Positions 36,001 through 49,375 of a stretch of DNA of 64,000 bases are shown here, piece after piece. The notes beneath the pieces were generated by a model. That model was not told the origin of the DNA. It did no database searches and saw only the letters and a program-made list of their open reading frames with translations. Location of the stretch: positions 45,683,001 to 45,747,000 of the forward strand of contig NC_133161.1 in the NCBI RefSeq assembly GCF_040802235.1, in the 5' to 3' direction. Made by a program: the position numbers and the translations under genes. The stretch's first letter is position 1; every line of letters starts with the position of its first letter. The stretch comes from Manis javanica (lineage: Eukaryota > Chordata > Mammalia > Pholidota > Manidae).

Positions 36001-37519
36001 ATGAGAAGCAGGGGTAAAACCTGCTAATTTCACAGGTTATTTTCTGCAGCCTTGGGTCCTCAGTCAGAGAACTGGTTTGAAATATTTATAGCTCCCATAA
36101 CCTCCACCCAAAATAACTAATCAGGAAGTTAACTTATCTATGCAACCGAGTGCAGTGGGCCCTTGGTATTTATCTGGGCCTAAGATCGTCTTTAATACCT
36201 AAATTTGCACGTACTCAGATGTCTATGCAGGCTCCTTTTTTCTCATGCACTATGTTTCCTTCTCTTTGCGCACTTTGGATCAGGCCATTTCAACTCTCAT
36301 TAAAATTTACTCTCACACTCAATGGCAGTTGCCTTTCCCATGAAGAAACACATTTAAAAAATAACTTCAGAAATGCTGGCTATGCATTAGCAAGTAGCAG
36401 ATGACAAAGTCACAGGGCAATGGGAGTGCTGGGCAGTTACCCAGTCTCTCCCAGGTCTGTGCTACATGCTCCCACACACCAGCCAGGCAGCAGACAATTC
36501 AAATTGTGCTCCAGAAAATGACAGCTTTCTATGTGTCGGTACCACTGGGATAACTGAAGAAGAGCTGAAACTACTAATAATTTAAGCAGTGGCAGCCCAA
36601 TCCATGGATGCCAAGGCACTCGGAAACAGCTGAAGGGGCCCTGGACAGAGATAACAAAATCAGAGGAAAGGATATTCGATTTTCTGTTGAATGAAAGGAA
36701 AAGAGCTGAATGATTTAAAATGCCTAGACGTCCTTGAGGCAGTCTCACTCCATTACCCATTGCTCCTTAGAAAATGGTCATTAGAAAATGACCCAGATCT
36801 AAGCCTGCTAGTCTCACTATTGCCAGAATGACCAAAATATGCACAACTTAAGGCTTTTGAAGCTGTGTTATCAGAAAGAGCAAACTGGCAAGCCTAAAAT
36901 GAAGCAGGAAAGCACTGCAAGTGGGACCCTACTCTGTATCCAACTCAGAAACCAGTCTTTATCAACGAGAAACTCAGGCAGCTATCTCTCTACTGGCATT
37001 ATTCTACGAGATGAACTGCAAGAGTCAGGAAAATCTAGGTAACCAGAGCTCCAGGAGAACTACATGAGCAAAATTCATACAAGGTCTGAGAAACTGGGCA
37101 GGAACGAAGAGCACGGACCAGCTTCCACAGTGGCATGGAGCATGGCCAGAGATAATCTCTACACCTGACCACTGGTAAAGACTTGGCCTGAACAGACCTC
37201 TCATAGTTCAAAGATAAATAAGCATGAAAACTGGGACCGCTGAAAACACATTGCTGCATAAGGAAAGGGGGCAAGTTTCTGACGACTCTTTAAAATGGCT
37301 TGGCTTGAACATAACATATGACAAGAAGGAGAAAATTCCAGATAACTACTTGACAGGGTCCCTATGAAAGAGATATGGAAAGACATGCTAAATGAATGAG
37401 CCAAGAGGAAAAGCCAGTGATAGGAAATGAAAAAATTAAAGGCTTATTTGGTTAGGGTAAGAAAGAACTAGAAACAATTTTGTTGTTTTTTTAGTGATTA
37501 AAAAATGCTGGATAGAATT
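36001..37519. other. Unique intergenic sequence
   Basis: About 1.5 kb without a recognised gene or confident repeat. Confidence 0.45.
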
Positions 37520-37892
37520 TATATTTTTTAATTGAAATATAGTTGATATTCAATATTATAACAGTTTTAGGTATATAACATGGTGATTCAACAATTTTAT
37601 AAATTACTAAATGTTCACTATGGTAAGTGTGGTTACTGTTTGTTGTCATATGAAGACACCAAGATATTATTGACTGTATTTCTTATGCTGCATTTTATTC
37701 CTGTGATTAATTTATTTTATAATTGGAACTTTGTACCTATTTATCTTCTTCACCTGTTTTGCTCATTCCCTCACTCCACTTCCCTTTGGCAACCACGTCA
37801 GTTCTCTGTATTTAGGATTCTGTTTCTGTTTTGTTTTTCAGATTCTGCATTTAAGTGAAACCGTATGGTATTTGTCTTTGTCTGACATGCAG
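37520..37892 (-). mobile_element. L1 LINE 3' end, antisense
   Basis: 'ttttttaattgaaatatagt', 'tgatattcaatattataaca', 'acatggtgattcaacaattt' and 'aaccacgtcagttctctgta' mark the antisense 3' end of laurasiatherian-type L1. Confidence 0.8.
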
Positions 37893-38227
37893 AAATTACT
37901 TACAAAAATTAAAATTCTCTTTAAGGCAGCAATGGACAGAATTGAAAAGATGGAAAATCAAACCAGTAATGTAAAGAGTAAACTTCAGCTCTGAGAATGA
38001 AGAGAAAAAGGAAAAATGGTATGAAGCCACAAGGTCTGGTGATAAACATGAGGTTGGTGTGAGGAGATCTGATTCAGGAGTTACAGGTGTTTCTAAGTGA
38101 GACTAGAAACATTATTCAATATAATTGAAAAATCAGTCTTCTGATGTGAAAAATTCTCCACATAGGCAGAGAAGAAGGCCGTATTTGGAAAGAAAACCAA
38201 ATCCATAATGGCAAAAGTGTTTTGAAT

Positions 38228-38305
38228 TATAAGGATTATGGATGGTTAATTTTATGTGTCAGTTTGGTTAGGTCACAATACCCAGCTATTATTTAATCCA
38301 TATCC
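38228..38305 (+). repeat. Possible ERVL/MLT2-like LTR head fragment
   Basis: 'atggttaattttatgtgtca' and 'gtttggttaggtcacaatac' recall the start of an old LTR family. Confidence 0.35.
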
Positions 38306-38309
38306 CTGA

Positions 38310-38600
38310 ATTAGTTTCACACAATAAAATACAGTCATTAAAAAGTTATATTTTTAAAGGATTTTTAGTGATGAGAACATTCATTAGATGGTAAGTGAAA
38401 ATAAAACAGAATATAAAATTGATAGACTGTATCTTAGTGGTTTTGTTTTTTCAAATGCATAGAAAAAAGCCTGAAAGAAAATACAAACATATCTTAATGT
38501 GATTTGGGATGAGATGAGATGAGATGATAGGTAATGTTAAAACATTCTTCATAAATGTTAATATTTTCCAAAATTACTACAAAGCAGATTTACTTGTATG
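38310..38600. repeat. Ancient AT-rich interspersed repeat with (GATGA)n
   Basis: The composition resembles the family at 3985 and 20285. A short GATGA/GAGAT tandem run lies at 38507-38528. Confidence 0.35.
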
Positions 38601-39890
38601 GTCAGAGTGAAGAAAACTGCTACAGTTTTGTGATTATATTGGACCTCTAACACTTGGACTGTTCTGTTCCGCAAGGGCATTGGTGGTCAGCAGCTGAGAT
38701 ATATTAGCATAATGGCCTTTTAAATAAGGATGGAACTGTCTGTAAGATGACTGGGTAAGTAGAAAAAGGGCACTGGCAGTCCCTGCGTGTCCATCCCACT
38801 GTGGTCCATGCTGACCTGGCAGTCCATAAAGGTCCTCTGCTGCCCACTGACCGGTCATAAAATCAAATCCTTCAGTTTTGTAACTTGTGGGTGACTGATA
38901 CTTATTTCCAAGGAGTTTATTTTTATGTAAGACTTCAGTTATGCACCACTGGTAACCTCCTAAATAAATTATTAAAGTTTATTACAATTTGATATTTATG
39001 AAGAAAATTGGACTATTTGTAGGGTACCTCAAGTTTCCACACATTTTTCAACCTTTCAAATCCAAGCAAAGGGGCTCAGCCTGCAGCTCTGAAGGTTGTC
39101 CCAAGAGCTTGCTAGTTGCCACCCTGTCTTGTTTGCTCTGTGGCCCTGATTTTCCGTGGGTCTCCTCTGATTTTTCTTGGCATCACTTTGCAGGCTGAAG
39201 ACTTCACTCCTGGCCCCCTCCTGACTCCCCAGGGATTGCCAAGCAAGGCTGCTGGTAAAACAGACTGGACTGCAGATGGGAGGTTTGCAGGGGGCGTTGT
39301 AGTGCAGGAGAGAAAACTGGACAGCACGGAGCAGAGTGTCCACCTGTCACTGTCACCATGTGACCTTCACAGGAACTGCCTCTCTGCTGGCCCAGGCTGG
39401 CCTTTCCATTAAATCCTTTTCTCCCATCTTCATTCCTCACTGAGTCCCCATCACTTGGTCCCCAGTGCAGCCTTGTTACTCCAGGAGCCCTTAGTACAAC
39501 AAATGTGTGTCTCTGCCCAATGCAGGTAGCTTTTTTATCTAGAGAAATTTTAGTCTTGCTCTGTCCAAACTACTACTGCCCTGATTAAGCATAAGCAGAA
39601 AACATTCTCCCATTAAGAAAGAAAAATCTCTTCTGAAGAAGAATTTTTCAGTTACCCCCTTAAAGTAAGGATCATAAACAACAAAGGGTCTATAAAACAG
39701 TAGGGATTTTCCTACTCTAGGAACTCCTACTCTAGAGTTCACTGGGTCCTCTCAAGCCATCTCATGTGCTTGTAAGGGTGAAGGGCTTCTGTTGTGAGAT
39801 TGCAGGTGACTGTGACTCCAGCAGCTGGGGACAGTTCTCTGTGAGTGTCATGCTGTCTTAGTTCATGGTAATTTTTGATGGATGTTTTTG
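38601..39890. other. Unique intergenic sequence
   Basis: The block 39060-39470 is GC-richer. It gives overlapping open frames on both strands, none recognisable. Confidence 0.4.
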
Positions 39891-39892
39891 CT

Positions 39893-40305
39893 TTAAAAAA
39901 CAAATTTTGACATTGAATTACATACAATAAAATGCACAAATCTTAAGAGTACAGCTTGATGAATTTTGATATATGTATACACTCATGTAACCATCTCCCA
40001 GATCAAGGTATCAGATATTCTTACTAATTTCTCCCTCCTTCATCTATTTCACCATTCACCCCACTCACCTCTCCTATGGCAACCACCAGTCTGTTCTCTG
40101 TATTTGAGTCTATTTCATTTTTGTTTGTTTTTTTTTTAGATTCCACAACTAAGTGAAGTCATATGGGTATTTGTCCTTCTCTGACTTAATTTCACTTAGC
40201 ATAATACCCTCTAGGTCCATCCAAGTTGTCACAAGTGGCAAGATTTCATTCTTTTTTTATGACTGAGTAATATTCTTCTGTATATATGTACCACACCTTT
40301 TTTCT
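39893..40305 (-). mobile_element. L1 LINE 3' end, antisense
   Basis: 'acatacaataaaatgcacaa', 'gatgaattttgatatatgta', 'tcacttagcataataccctc' and 'gactgagtaatattcttctg' are antisense L1 landmarks in order. Confidence 0.85.
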
Positions 40306-41935
40306 TTCTTTTTAATTGTCTATTAACATTAGTCTAACTTCCAGGTTTACTTTATTGTGGATAGTTTCATTAACTCAACACAGAGTAGTGGTCAATATTT
40401 TTATCCATAATATTTGGGATCTATAACATTCCAATAACTTGATTTTTGAGATAGCAGTGTTACATTTCATATAAGCATCATCTAACCCTCTATTGTTAGA
40501 GTAGATGGATATATACATGATTGTTGCCCCTCTCATTTGTTTATACAAAATATTCCATTGTTTTCATTGATTTTCTTTCCAAAATAGATGGTCTAGATGG
40601 GCAGGGAATCTTTTTCAAAGTCTAACAAGTTTGAGGGACACTGATGTAGGGACAAGTGATATTAAAATTACTTAACAATTGGTAAAACATGGGCACCTAT
40701 CAATTGGAAAGACTCTGGCTGTTAAGATGAGTCAGGTCCTAGAGTTCCCCTCCAAGGGCAGATGTTAACTCTTTGGATCCTAGAGACACCCAGGGCTCTT
40801 GGGGGATAGGAGCACGTGGTGGGGTCTACAGTGGCTGTTTACCAACCAGTAGAGAAATATTTCAATTATTTTAATAGCCAGTAGTGTCTTACCAGTGTGT
40901 ACCTGCTATGTGTCAGCCCTGAATGTACAGACACAGAATTATAGAATCCCCGACTTAAGAGATATTGGCAGTCTCTAAAGAAATCACCTAAATGGTGCCT
41001 CTAAATAATGAGTTCCTCAAAAGCACAGACCACAGTGCTCCAGGCAGTGACTGCCACGCACAGATGCTCTGTGACTGGTGATGGGTTCGGTGAGGGAATG
41101 AGCCAACCCTCATTGCCGCATCCTGGACAAGCTGTCATCTGAGCTTCCCTGACCATCTCATCTCAAGTGATAGAAAACTCATTATCATGCAGGGCTACTG
41201 GAGATTCTGTTTGTGGATCCCTCACACTTTCGTGTGGGAAAATGTGACTTCAAGTAGTTTCACTTTTCTTTTGCTTTCTGATAAATGTTTGCAACAAATG
41301 TCTGGATCTCTCTTTATTATTCATATGTCAGACATATAATATATGTTAACAGATGTCTATTTTATACATTTCTGTTCTGATTCCTCCCTTTTTTCCAGGC
41401 AAACTTGTTTTCCTATCTTACCGGTTAGCTTCAGAAGTTTCTGTTCCCTGTGCTTTAGCAATAGCCAATGAGAATCCCTAGTGAGGCAATGGTAAGGTGG
41501 ATACGGAAGTGCAGCAAAACCGAGGAGTGTGCAGGCCAGGCAGAAGGGGCATAGCAGAAGCTGCAATAACACTGAGAACTTGTTCCCCTGAACTAGGAGC
41601 AGCTCTCTTCTGTGGGATCACTCACATGAACCTTGAATGCCAGAGCCCTGCAGGGGGTGGGGCACCAATCAGTGCTCTTAGAACAGCTGACAGCTTTGAA
41701 AGCTCAGAGTGATTGGCACACAAGTGTGTGTGTCAGTAGTCTTGCCACAGGCTCATGCTCATCATGACAAGCTTCTCTGGGGACACAGGACAGCATGCTG
41801 TACTTTCAAATCAACAGACCTAAATTCAGTGTGACTGAGTGAGATGTTTGTTTTGTTAAATTGCCTTTGAGTTCCTTGGGGGCTGAATTTGCTACATTCT
41901 CCAAGTTTAGTATGAATCTGATTATTATTGCTCTT
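40306..41935. other. Unique intergenic sequence
   Basis: No gene was recognised. The piece at 40590-40645 vaguely resembles a hAT MITE end. Confidence 0.4.
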
Positions 41936-41939
41936 ATTA

Positions 41940-42095
41940 ATGATAATGAAAACAAAATGGCAAATACTTAACATGAATCATTTCTACTTCTCACAACACT
42001 ACCTTGAGGAGGACATTATTATTTTCATTTTACAGCGGAAGATCACACAGGAAATAAAGACAGCCAGGCAGTAAACATATCTAAAGCCTATATTC
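41940..42095 (-). repeat. MIR SINE, antisense
   Basis: 'ttctcacaacactaccttga', 'gaggacattattattttcat' and 'tttacagcggaagatcacac' follow antisense MIR order. Confidence 0.75.
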
Positions 42096-42584
42096 CTCTC
42101 CCTCTGTATATGAACTCATGCCAAGTAACTCAGAAAACTCTGGTTGCTCCTAATCAGGGCACCACTGGAGGCTTGCAGTCTTCCCTCCTCTAGAAAAGAA
42201 AAGATGGAGGAGGTTTTCAATTTTCAGATTTCCGTCTACCTCAAAAAATAGGAGCCTTAGTATCGTTTCATTTCAAGGAAAAATAGGTGGTGAAATCCTC
42301 AAGAAATGGTGCAGTTCTAAGGCTCTGCAGGAGTAAGAAGAATGGAAACTTGATAGCTGACTAGGCACCCAAAAAACTCTGTGGTACCTACATGTTCATC
42401 CTACTGAGACAGGGACCATGGGCTTAGACAGTAGGGTAAGGGCCTCTGGGAAAAAACAAAAGTGAGATAATCCATTGTGAGATTTGCTTTGGACTACTGG
42501 GAGGCCCAGTTAATTTTTCTAACTTTATCCAAGTGCTGCTTTTCTTCCTCCAGCCCTAAACATGATTTGTTGCAATTTAGGCAA

Positions 42585-43051
42585 TGTAGCAAGCAAGCCC
42601 AGAACAACATAGTAAAAACAGGACGGATTCCATCTTAAAACCCAATTAGTTAAAAAAAGTTTCTTAACAAACAGACAATAACTCAGCCCACCTTGAGAGC
42701 AAAGCAGGCAGTCTTGAGTGATATGCTCCCAGACCAAGAAGCTGCTATGCTGGGAGGAAATAAGAGCAGTAAAATTCTTGTAAATAACCAGGAAGACTAA
42801 TAAGAAACTTAGTGTTTCTTCAAAGGTATTTGGGGCCACTTAGCAGATGTACAACATCCCTAGCCCTTTTTCTCTCAAGGGCCTATAAAACCCCTAGACA
42901 ATGCACCACCCAGGGCTCTTTTGTCCCCTCCTGGCTTGAGCCAGAAGCTCTGTCTTCTTGCTTTCTCTCAAAATAAAAGCCTTTGCCTTGCTTTCCAACT
43001 TTGAGTGTTTGCAAAGTTCATTCTTTGGCTCTGTGAACAAGAACCCCAGCA
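42585..43051 (+). mobile_element. Solo LTR, class I (ERV1/gamma-like)
   Basis: A block of about 467 bp begins TGTAGCAAGC and ends ACCCCAGCA. It holds a TATA box (TATAAAA, 42884-42890) and a poly(A) signal (AATAAA, 42972-42977) about 85 bases further on. A GGGCTCTTTTGTCCCC-type R region lies between, which is the architecture of gammaretrovirus-like LTRs. No internal viral genes adjoin it. No target-site duplication was found, so the exact ends are uncertain. Confidence 0.65.
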
Positions 43052-43178
43052 TCACTACTGTGTAGAAACCATGTGCTCTTGTTACATTTTAGCTGAAATG
43101 ACATTGCAGCTGAAAATAGCCACAACTTCCAACAACACTGGCCCAAACATATCTAGTCATTGGAGAAATGCCCACATG

Positions 43179-43179
43179 A

Positions 43180-43212
<33 letters not shown>

Positions 43213-43228
43213 CACATATACACACAGT
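43179..43228. repeat. (TA)n/(CA)n microsatellite
   Basis: About 13 TA units are followed by ACACATACACATATACACAC. Confidence 0.9.
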
Positions 43229-43862
43229 GTATGTGTTTAGTTGGTCCTCAGTATTCACAGAATCCATTGTAGATTTGTATACTTGCCAAAATTTATGTAA
43301 CACCCAAATGCATACTCCTGGCTCTCTGGTAGTCATTCACAGACATTTCACAGCAGTGAGAGCTGGAGTGGCTGAGGAGCATTTTTCCAGCTGTGGCTGA
43401 GCAAGACAACACACTACCTCCTTGTTTCAGCTCTCACACTGTACACAAGTGTCTTTCTCTCTCATGATCTGTTTAGTGTTTCGGTATTCATATTTTTGTG
43501 CTTTTCATTGGTAATTTTGCTGCTTGAATGGCCCCCAAGTATCTAAAGAGCTGTCAAGTTTTCCTGAGCACAGGAGGTCTTCAATATGTGTATTAGGTCT
43601 CTTCATTCAGTGCTCTTGGTCATGAGCTCAATGTTAATGAAGCAACACTATTTGTTAAATAAGGTGTTTTAAAAAGAAACACACAGAAGACAAGGTTATG
43701 TATTGATCACCTGATGGATGTGTAGTGATAAGAGGCACACAAGAATCTCCTCTTGTATTTCTCCTACAATCAATGGTTCAATATTTGCTAATTCAGTGTT
43801 CTTGGTGGCTTCATAGATCATAATTACTATGAGTCACATTGCATGTTTGTATGTATAATAGG

Positions 43863-43898
43863 TATGTGTGTTTATGTGTGTGTGTGTGTATTTGTGTA
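43863..43898. repeat. (TG)n-rich microsatellite
   Basis: TGTGTG units are interrupted by TTTA. Confidence 0.7.
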
Positions 43899-44615
43899 GT
43901 GCCTTATCCTGTTCACTGAGGCCCAGAAAACTTAATTCTGTGTAATTTTATATAATCAATGACAAACAATACTTGGAGAAAACTTGCCATTCAATAAAAT
44001 ACATTTTTCTTAATTAAGGCTTAAAGACTTATAATTTATCTTTTGTTTCACTAGCAATATTTTTGATCAGCAATAATTTGATTACACCAGCATGATAAAG
44101 TTGCTTAACTACTGCCTGAGAGAGTGGGTGTATGTGGGCTGTAATAGTTTGTGAATGTTACTGCAAAAACACTTACTTGGAATATGACTACATTCCAAGC
44201 AACATTTTCACTCCAGAAATCTGTACAAGCATTGGTTATCTAGTTGATAAATGGACTTTTGGACATTATGTTCTGTCCAAATCTCTTTGGTTATGTTAAC
44301 ATAGCTAATACCCTTAAACCACATCTCAAACTGACTGAGTCAGATCCCGCCAAAGGTGAACACTACCTTCTGAAAGCCAGACCTGCATCCTTCCGAATCC
44401 ATCCCCTCCCAGCTGCCACATGAGAGTGGGGTTTTGGTTGTCTTGCTATAGTAATGCCTTTCTGGAGCTTCCAGCATCTCACTGCTCCCCATGTTTGCCC
44501 GGATCCAGTTTCAATATACCTTGAATTTGGGAAAGACAGAAACTAAAAAGAAGCAGTAAAAAATAAGACAAAGTTATCATTTCTTATTTGCTTATCTCCA
44601 TAATTAAATTATAAA
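43899..44615. other. Unique intergenic sequence
   Basis: No gene was recognised. Confidence 0.45.
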
Positions 44616-44619
44616 AAAC

Positions 44620-44800
44620 AGCCTGTATGGTGGAAAGAGCCCTAGTCTGGGAAACACGGCATTAGTCCCACTGATAACGTTACCTATGTCAGCTAGACAA
44701 GTGACTCAACTAGACCTGAATTTCCTTATCTGCAAAGGTTGAAGTTGAAAAAAATATTCATTAAAGTCCCTTTCAGGTGAAAAACTTCTAGACCCTGTGC
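44620..44800 (+). repeat. MIR SINE
   Basis: 'ggtggaaagagccctagtct', 'gacaagtgactcaactagac' and 'ctgaatttccttatctgcaa' are sense MIR words in order. Confidence 0.75.
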
Positions 44801-47125
44801 TTCTGGTTGGAATAGTTAGGATCCTCTTGAGGCTTTCTAGATCATCTTGACTTTAGAAAGACTTCTATTGTGCTTTAGCCCTGAAAAATGCATAAATAAA
44901 TTTAACACATCATATTGAATTGGACAATAATCCCATGTGGTCCTAGTTGGCTGAAGAGTATGTTAGTTTTCCTCCATATCATCTTCAGAGACTCCAGGTA
45001 TTGTTAGTTTGTTAATTCATGCCTTCAAAAAATATTGTTTAGGCCCTATTATGTTGAAGTGCTATTATGTTGTAGGATTATGTCTTCTATGTATGTAGAA
45101 AACAAGATATGTTACCCATTCTTAATCTAAACTAAGATATGTGGGTGCCTGGAGTTTGATAATAACTTGGTGCTCAAAGTAGATTAATAATTTAATATTC
45201 TACTCAATTATATCCTTTTAAAATGCACTCAACATTTTAAGCAATGAAAGAAATGTCAGCACCAAAGAGAAATGTTTTTCTATATAACTCAAAGGTATAG
45301 AACTAATTTATATTTTACCATATGAGAAATTGTGTGTGGCAAGCTGAGTTAACTGGCATTTTTTTAGTTATTTAGAGGCGTTTTAGGGACCATAAAAACT
45401 GTTACCTCTCCTTTCAAGCAGTTACCCTTGGCCCACGCCTGCACCTTCTGTCTGGAAATCACAGCGTTTTCTTTTCCCTTTGTAATCAATTATTATGTGA
45501 AATCAAAAAATGTTTATTAAGTAACTTACTATAAAACTATGATTTCTTTTGCTCTGAGTTGTCTAAATAATTATTTATTATTTTTGTTATTTTTATAAGC
45601 CTTTTATCACTCTTTGCAAAATTAGATACTCTAGAAATGAACTATTAGCTTGATTAATATTATGACATTTCTGTGTACTAGTTTAGCTAATGTCTTCTAG
45701 TATCTGTTTATATTTTTCCCTGACTAAAGTTTTCATTTTTATTTTTGGAGGGGTGGGCAAAATCTTCTGAACATATAATCTGCTGATTTCCTTTTATTAG
45801 ATTTTATACAATCTCCTATATAAATCAATATTTGGCAAAGCAAATCTTATTTTCCATTAGCTTATATTAAGAAGTTAAACCATTTTTGTTTGCTTATAAA
45901 TTTATCTTCAATTTGGGATCTTATTATTATTACTGTGGGAACTTCTCTCCTTCATCTTCTCTATACCTGCAAATACTACGGTAGCTCTAAATTCAAGAAT
46001 ATTTCTGGCAAATCTTTTGTAGATTATTTTGATAATAAAAAATAATTTCTGTCCCTATGTCATCTGCACACTCAGACATTTCTTAACTTAGAGTTTATTA
46101 TATTGGAACATATCTATAAATACATGACTTTGATAAGTACTGCTTCCTGGGAATCTTGAAATAGAGAGGTTAAGATCTCACCGTAGAAATATTTTAATTA
46201 CTTAGAATGCCAGGTAGGGAGAGCAAGAGCACATATCTATGTAATCTTACTTCATGGAATTGAATTAATAAAAAAAATTTTCTCTTAATATTTAATATAT
46301 GTTATATTTTTCTTATGAAATAAATGAGTTTTATACAGACATAGTGCATTTTGTGACATATTTTCATCAATTGATTTTGCTAGTTAGGAAAAAACCCACA
46401 GTGGCTTTCACTGTGAATCCAAAATCTATAATTTTGGGAAATTGTAGGGAAAGGGAAAATTTTCTAGAGGGAAAATTAATAGTTCCTTTACTTTTCTATC
46501 CCCCAAAGAAAGAAATTTATCTGTCTTAAGTATATTTCTAGAATTAATCTACAGAAAATAAGATTTTGCTACATGATTTAGCTGATTTTTTTTTCTGCTC
46601 CAGAAAGTCAACCTTTTAAATTGAGTTCCTTAGTGTGATCGTGTATTATCTTAAAATTCATAATTAACTTACCTCTCCCACTTTATAGAAGAGTGATTCT
46701 TATAATAAGACCTTTGCCATACTGTGTTCAAAGTTAGAGAATTAGGAAAGATAAGGATGCCTTTACAAGCTGTTCATCAACAAAGATTGTATCTGTTCTT
46801 GGGGTAGTTAAGGTGTGGTTGAAAGTTAAAATGATTTGTTCATAGCACGAATTTTTAAAACACATAGAGTAATCTTTGGCCTTTACTATATTGAGTCAAC
46901 ACAGTGCAAGGGAAACTTCCAGTAATTTTTTTTTTTTTGCTTCTTCTCAAGAACATTAGTGAATTTGAGGAGAAAATATTATTAGAAAGTCCATATGTAC
47001 ATGTGGATGCTAGGTATTTTATGTTTTTATTATTTGTTATTCTATGATAAAATACAAGAGTTTTGCTTTGAGTTCTATTATAATATATGTGCACAGAAAT
47101 ATTCTGCTGAAAAAAAGAGGAAGAA
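44801..47125. other. AT-rich unique sequence
   Basis: More than 2.3 kb without a recognised gene or repeat. Confidence 0.45.
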
Positions 47126-47129
47126 TTTA

Positions 47130-47245
47130 TGGTAACAGCTGGTAACTACACTTATATACATATCATGTATGTAATTGCCAAATCACTGTGTACTTGAAAC
47201 TAATAATATTGTATATCAGTTATCCTTCAATAAAAATATTAATTC
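47130..47245 (+). mobile_element. L1 LINE 3' tail, sense
   Basis: 'ccaaatcactgtgtacttga', 'aactaataatattgtatatc' and 'agttatccttcaataaaaat' are the closing words of an L1 3' UTR. Confidence 0.75.
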
Positions 47246-47287
47246 CATGTTTAGCATTTTATGTAAACCATGAATTTATTCAATCAT

Positions 47288-48060
47288 AATGATGATGATA
47301 ATAAGCTGAGCTAACGTTTGTTAAGTAGTCATTATGCACCTGGCACATGCTAGGAACCTGAGATAAAATTGTGAACATATGAGGCACAGTCCTCATCCTT
47401 GTAGAGATTAAGATTAGCAACAAGGTGTAGACATATGAGCAGCTATGACACAGTGTGGTACAGGATGAATTGGGAGAAGTATGGGTGCTACAGAAGCGTG
47501 TATGTGGATGTATGGAGGGATGTCTGACCCAGATTTTACTGGAGGCATAAGGAGAAGGTGCGTGTTACATGAGGCTCCCTGGATAACTGATATCAAAACA
47601 TGTACAAAGATGAGCTGGTCACCAAAGGAAGGCCAAGAGTATTCCCAGAAGAACAATAAGCATGAAGAAATACCCAGAGGGTAAAATATGTATGACAGTT
47701 TCAGAGGACTGGAAATTTCCAGTATGGTAGGAGGAGAAAGCATAAACACTAAAATAGTGAAACACAAGTTTGGAAGGAAAATTTAAATTGCTCACAGCTG
47801 AGGAGCTGAAACTTGGGATCAGAGAGGATAGTGTCATTGTCAGACATGTATATTAGAAAGATTACATTGCTACTGTGCAGATAAAAAATGCAAGGGGGTC
47901 AGACCATTGGCACAAAACAGGGTAGGAAACTTGCAGTCACTTGGCAAAAAATGATAGCCTGGCACTAGGGGAGTGACAATGGGAATGGATAAAATGTGAC
48001 TTGATTTGAGAGACATTTAGGATGTAGATGTGGTAAGGCCTTGGTGTTGATTAAAGGGCT
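47288..48060 (-). repeat. L2 LINE fragment, antisense
   Basis: It opens 'aacgtttgttaagtagtcat' and 'gcacctggcacatgctagga'. It passes 'gggactttgg'-type degenerate ORF2 words and ends with 'gatttgagagacatttagga' and 'tgtagatgtggtaaggcctt', which are reversed L2 ORF2 sequence. Confidence 0.7.
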
Positions 48061-48090
48061 ATGATGAAGAAAAGTATTGCCAAGTACCTG

Positions 48091-48155
48091 GCTTGGTGTT
48101 TAATGAAATTGGGACTTGAGGAAGAGATGAGGTTGGTATTTAATGAAATTGGGAA
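48091..48155. repeat. Partial tandem duplication, 40-bp period
   Basis: TTGGTGTTTAATGAAATTGG at 48093 recurs as TTGGTATTTAATGAAATTGG at 48133, exactly 40 bases on. Confidence 0.75.
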
Positions 48156-48239
48156 CAGAGGAGAAAGAACAGGTTTTGGGATGAGGGAAAATAGATTGTT
48201 TAGTTTTGATGCACTCAGTTATAGGCAGTCATTGGATAA

Positions 48240-48380
48240 TCAAGTAAATTCAGAACTTACGTATGAGGAGATAAAAATTAGGGAGGGTAATAACTTGTTT
48301 ACGGTTACATGGCCAGGATTTGAGCCCAGGCTGATCTGGCTCCAAATTTCTTACTTTTAACTACTACACTATACTCCTTC
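48240..48380 (-). repeat. MIR SINE, antisense
   Basis: 'taacttgtttacggttacat', 'ggccaggatttgagcccagg' and 'ctgatctggctccaaatttc' follow antisense MIR order. Confidence 0.75.
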
Positions 48381-48529
48381 TTCAATCTTTGTGCAGAACT
48401 CTTCCCTAGAAACATGGATCTTGGCAATTTGTGCTCTCATTGCTTCTTATTTGATCCTACAGGACAGTGTCAGGATACTGACACTACAGAGGTTTATCAC
48501 CTGGAAGGATTTCTCAAACCATAAATTCC

Positions 48530-48965
48530 TTCTTTAAAATTAAAGTATCATTGATACACAATCTTATGATGGTTTCAAATACACAACACAGTGGTTCAAT
48601 ATTCACCCATACTATTAAGTCCTCACCTCCTCCATTGTGTAGCAAGATGTTACAGTCATTAATTGTATTCTCCATGCTTTACTACCATCCCAGTGACCTA
48701 CCTATATTGTGATTGTAAATTATAGTGCCCCTTAATTCCTTTCTCCCTCCCCCTCCCCTCCCCTTGGATAACCACTAGTCCCTTCTCAATGTCTATGAGT
48801 CTACTGTTATTTTGCTCCTTCTGTTTTGCTTTATTTTTATATTCCACAAATGAGTGAAATAATTTGGTATTTGTCTTTCTCCACCTGGCTTATTTCACTG
48901 AGCATAATACCCTCCAAATCCTTCCATGTTGTTGCAAATGGCAGGATTTCTTTTCTTTTTAAAAC
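48530..48965 (-). mobile_element. L1 LINE 3' end, antisense
   Basis: 'aaagtatcattgatacacaa', 'acaacacagtggttcaatat', 'gtctatgagtctactgttat' and 'gagcataataccctccaaat', then 'ttgcaaatggcaggatttc', are antisense L1 3' landmarks. Confidence 0.85.
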
Positions 48966-49224
48966 CATTAACTCTTAATTTAAGTCCTTCTCCTCCCTCC
49001 CCATTCTGATATTTCCCCAGTAAGTGCATCCCCTTCAGCTGAGACTCACAGCCGTGGCTTGTGCTGTACCCTTCAGGTATGCTCAGAAAGAAAGATTGGT
49101 AATGCCTAGACCAGGTGATCTCAAATTCCTTTATATGCTTCAAGATATTTCAAAATTCTGACATAAATCAACTTCCTTAAATTTACAAGAGGATAGTGTT
49201 TTTGCTTGTTTTCTTGCTCTGCTT

Positions 49225-49375
49225 TTTTTCACTCAACATACATTTACCGAATCCTACTAGACACTCAGGATACAGCAGTGAATGGGACAAAGCCCTGTAT
49301 TTGTACACTCTCATTCTGTTGGGGAGGCACAGAAAATAAACTAAAGGGTGAACAAGAATATCAGATGGTTGTCAG
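49225..49375 (-). repeat. L2 LINE 3' end, antisense
   Basis: 'actcaacatacatttaccga', 'cactcaggatacagcagtga' and 'acactctcattctgttgggg' match the antisense L2 3' end. Confidence 0.7.
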
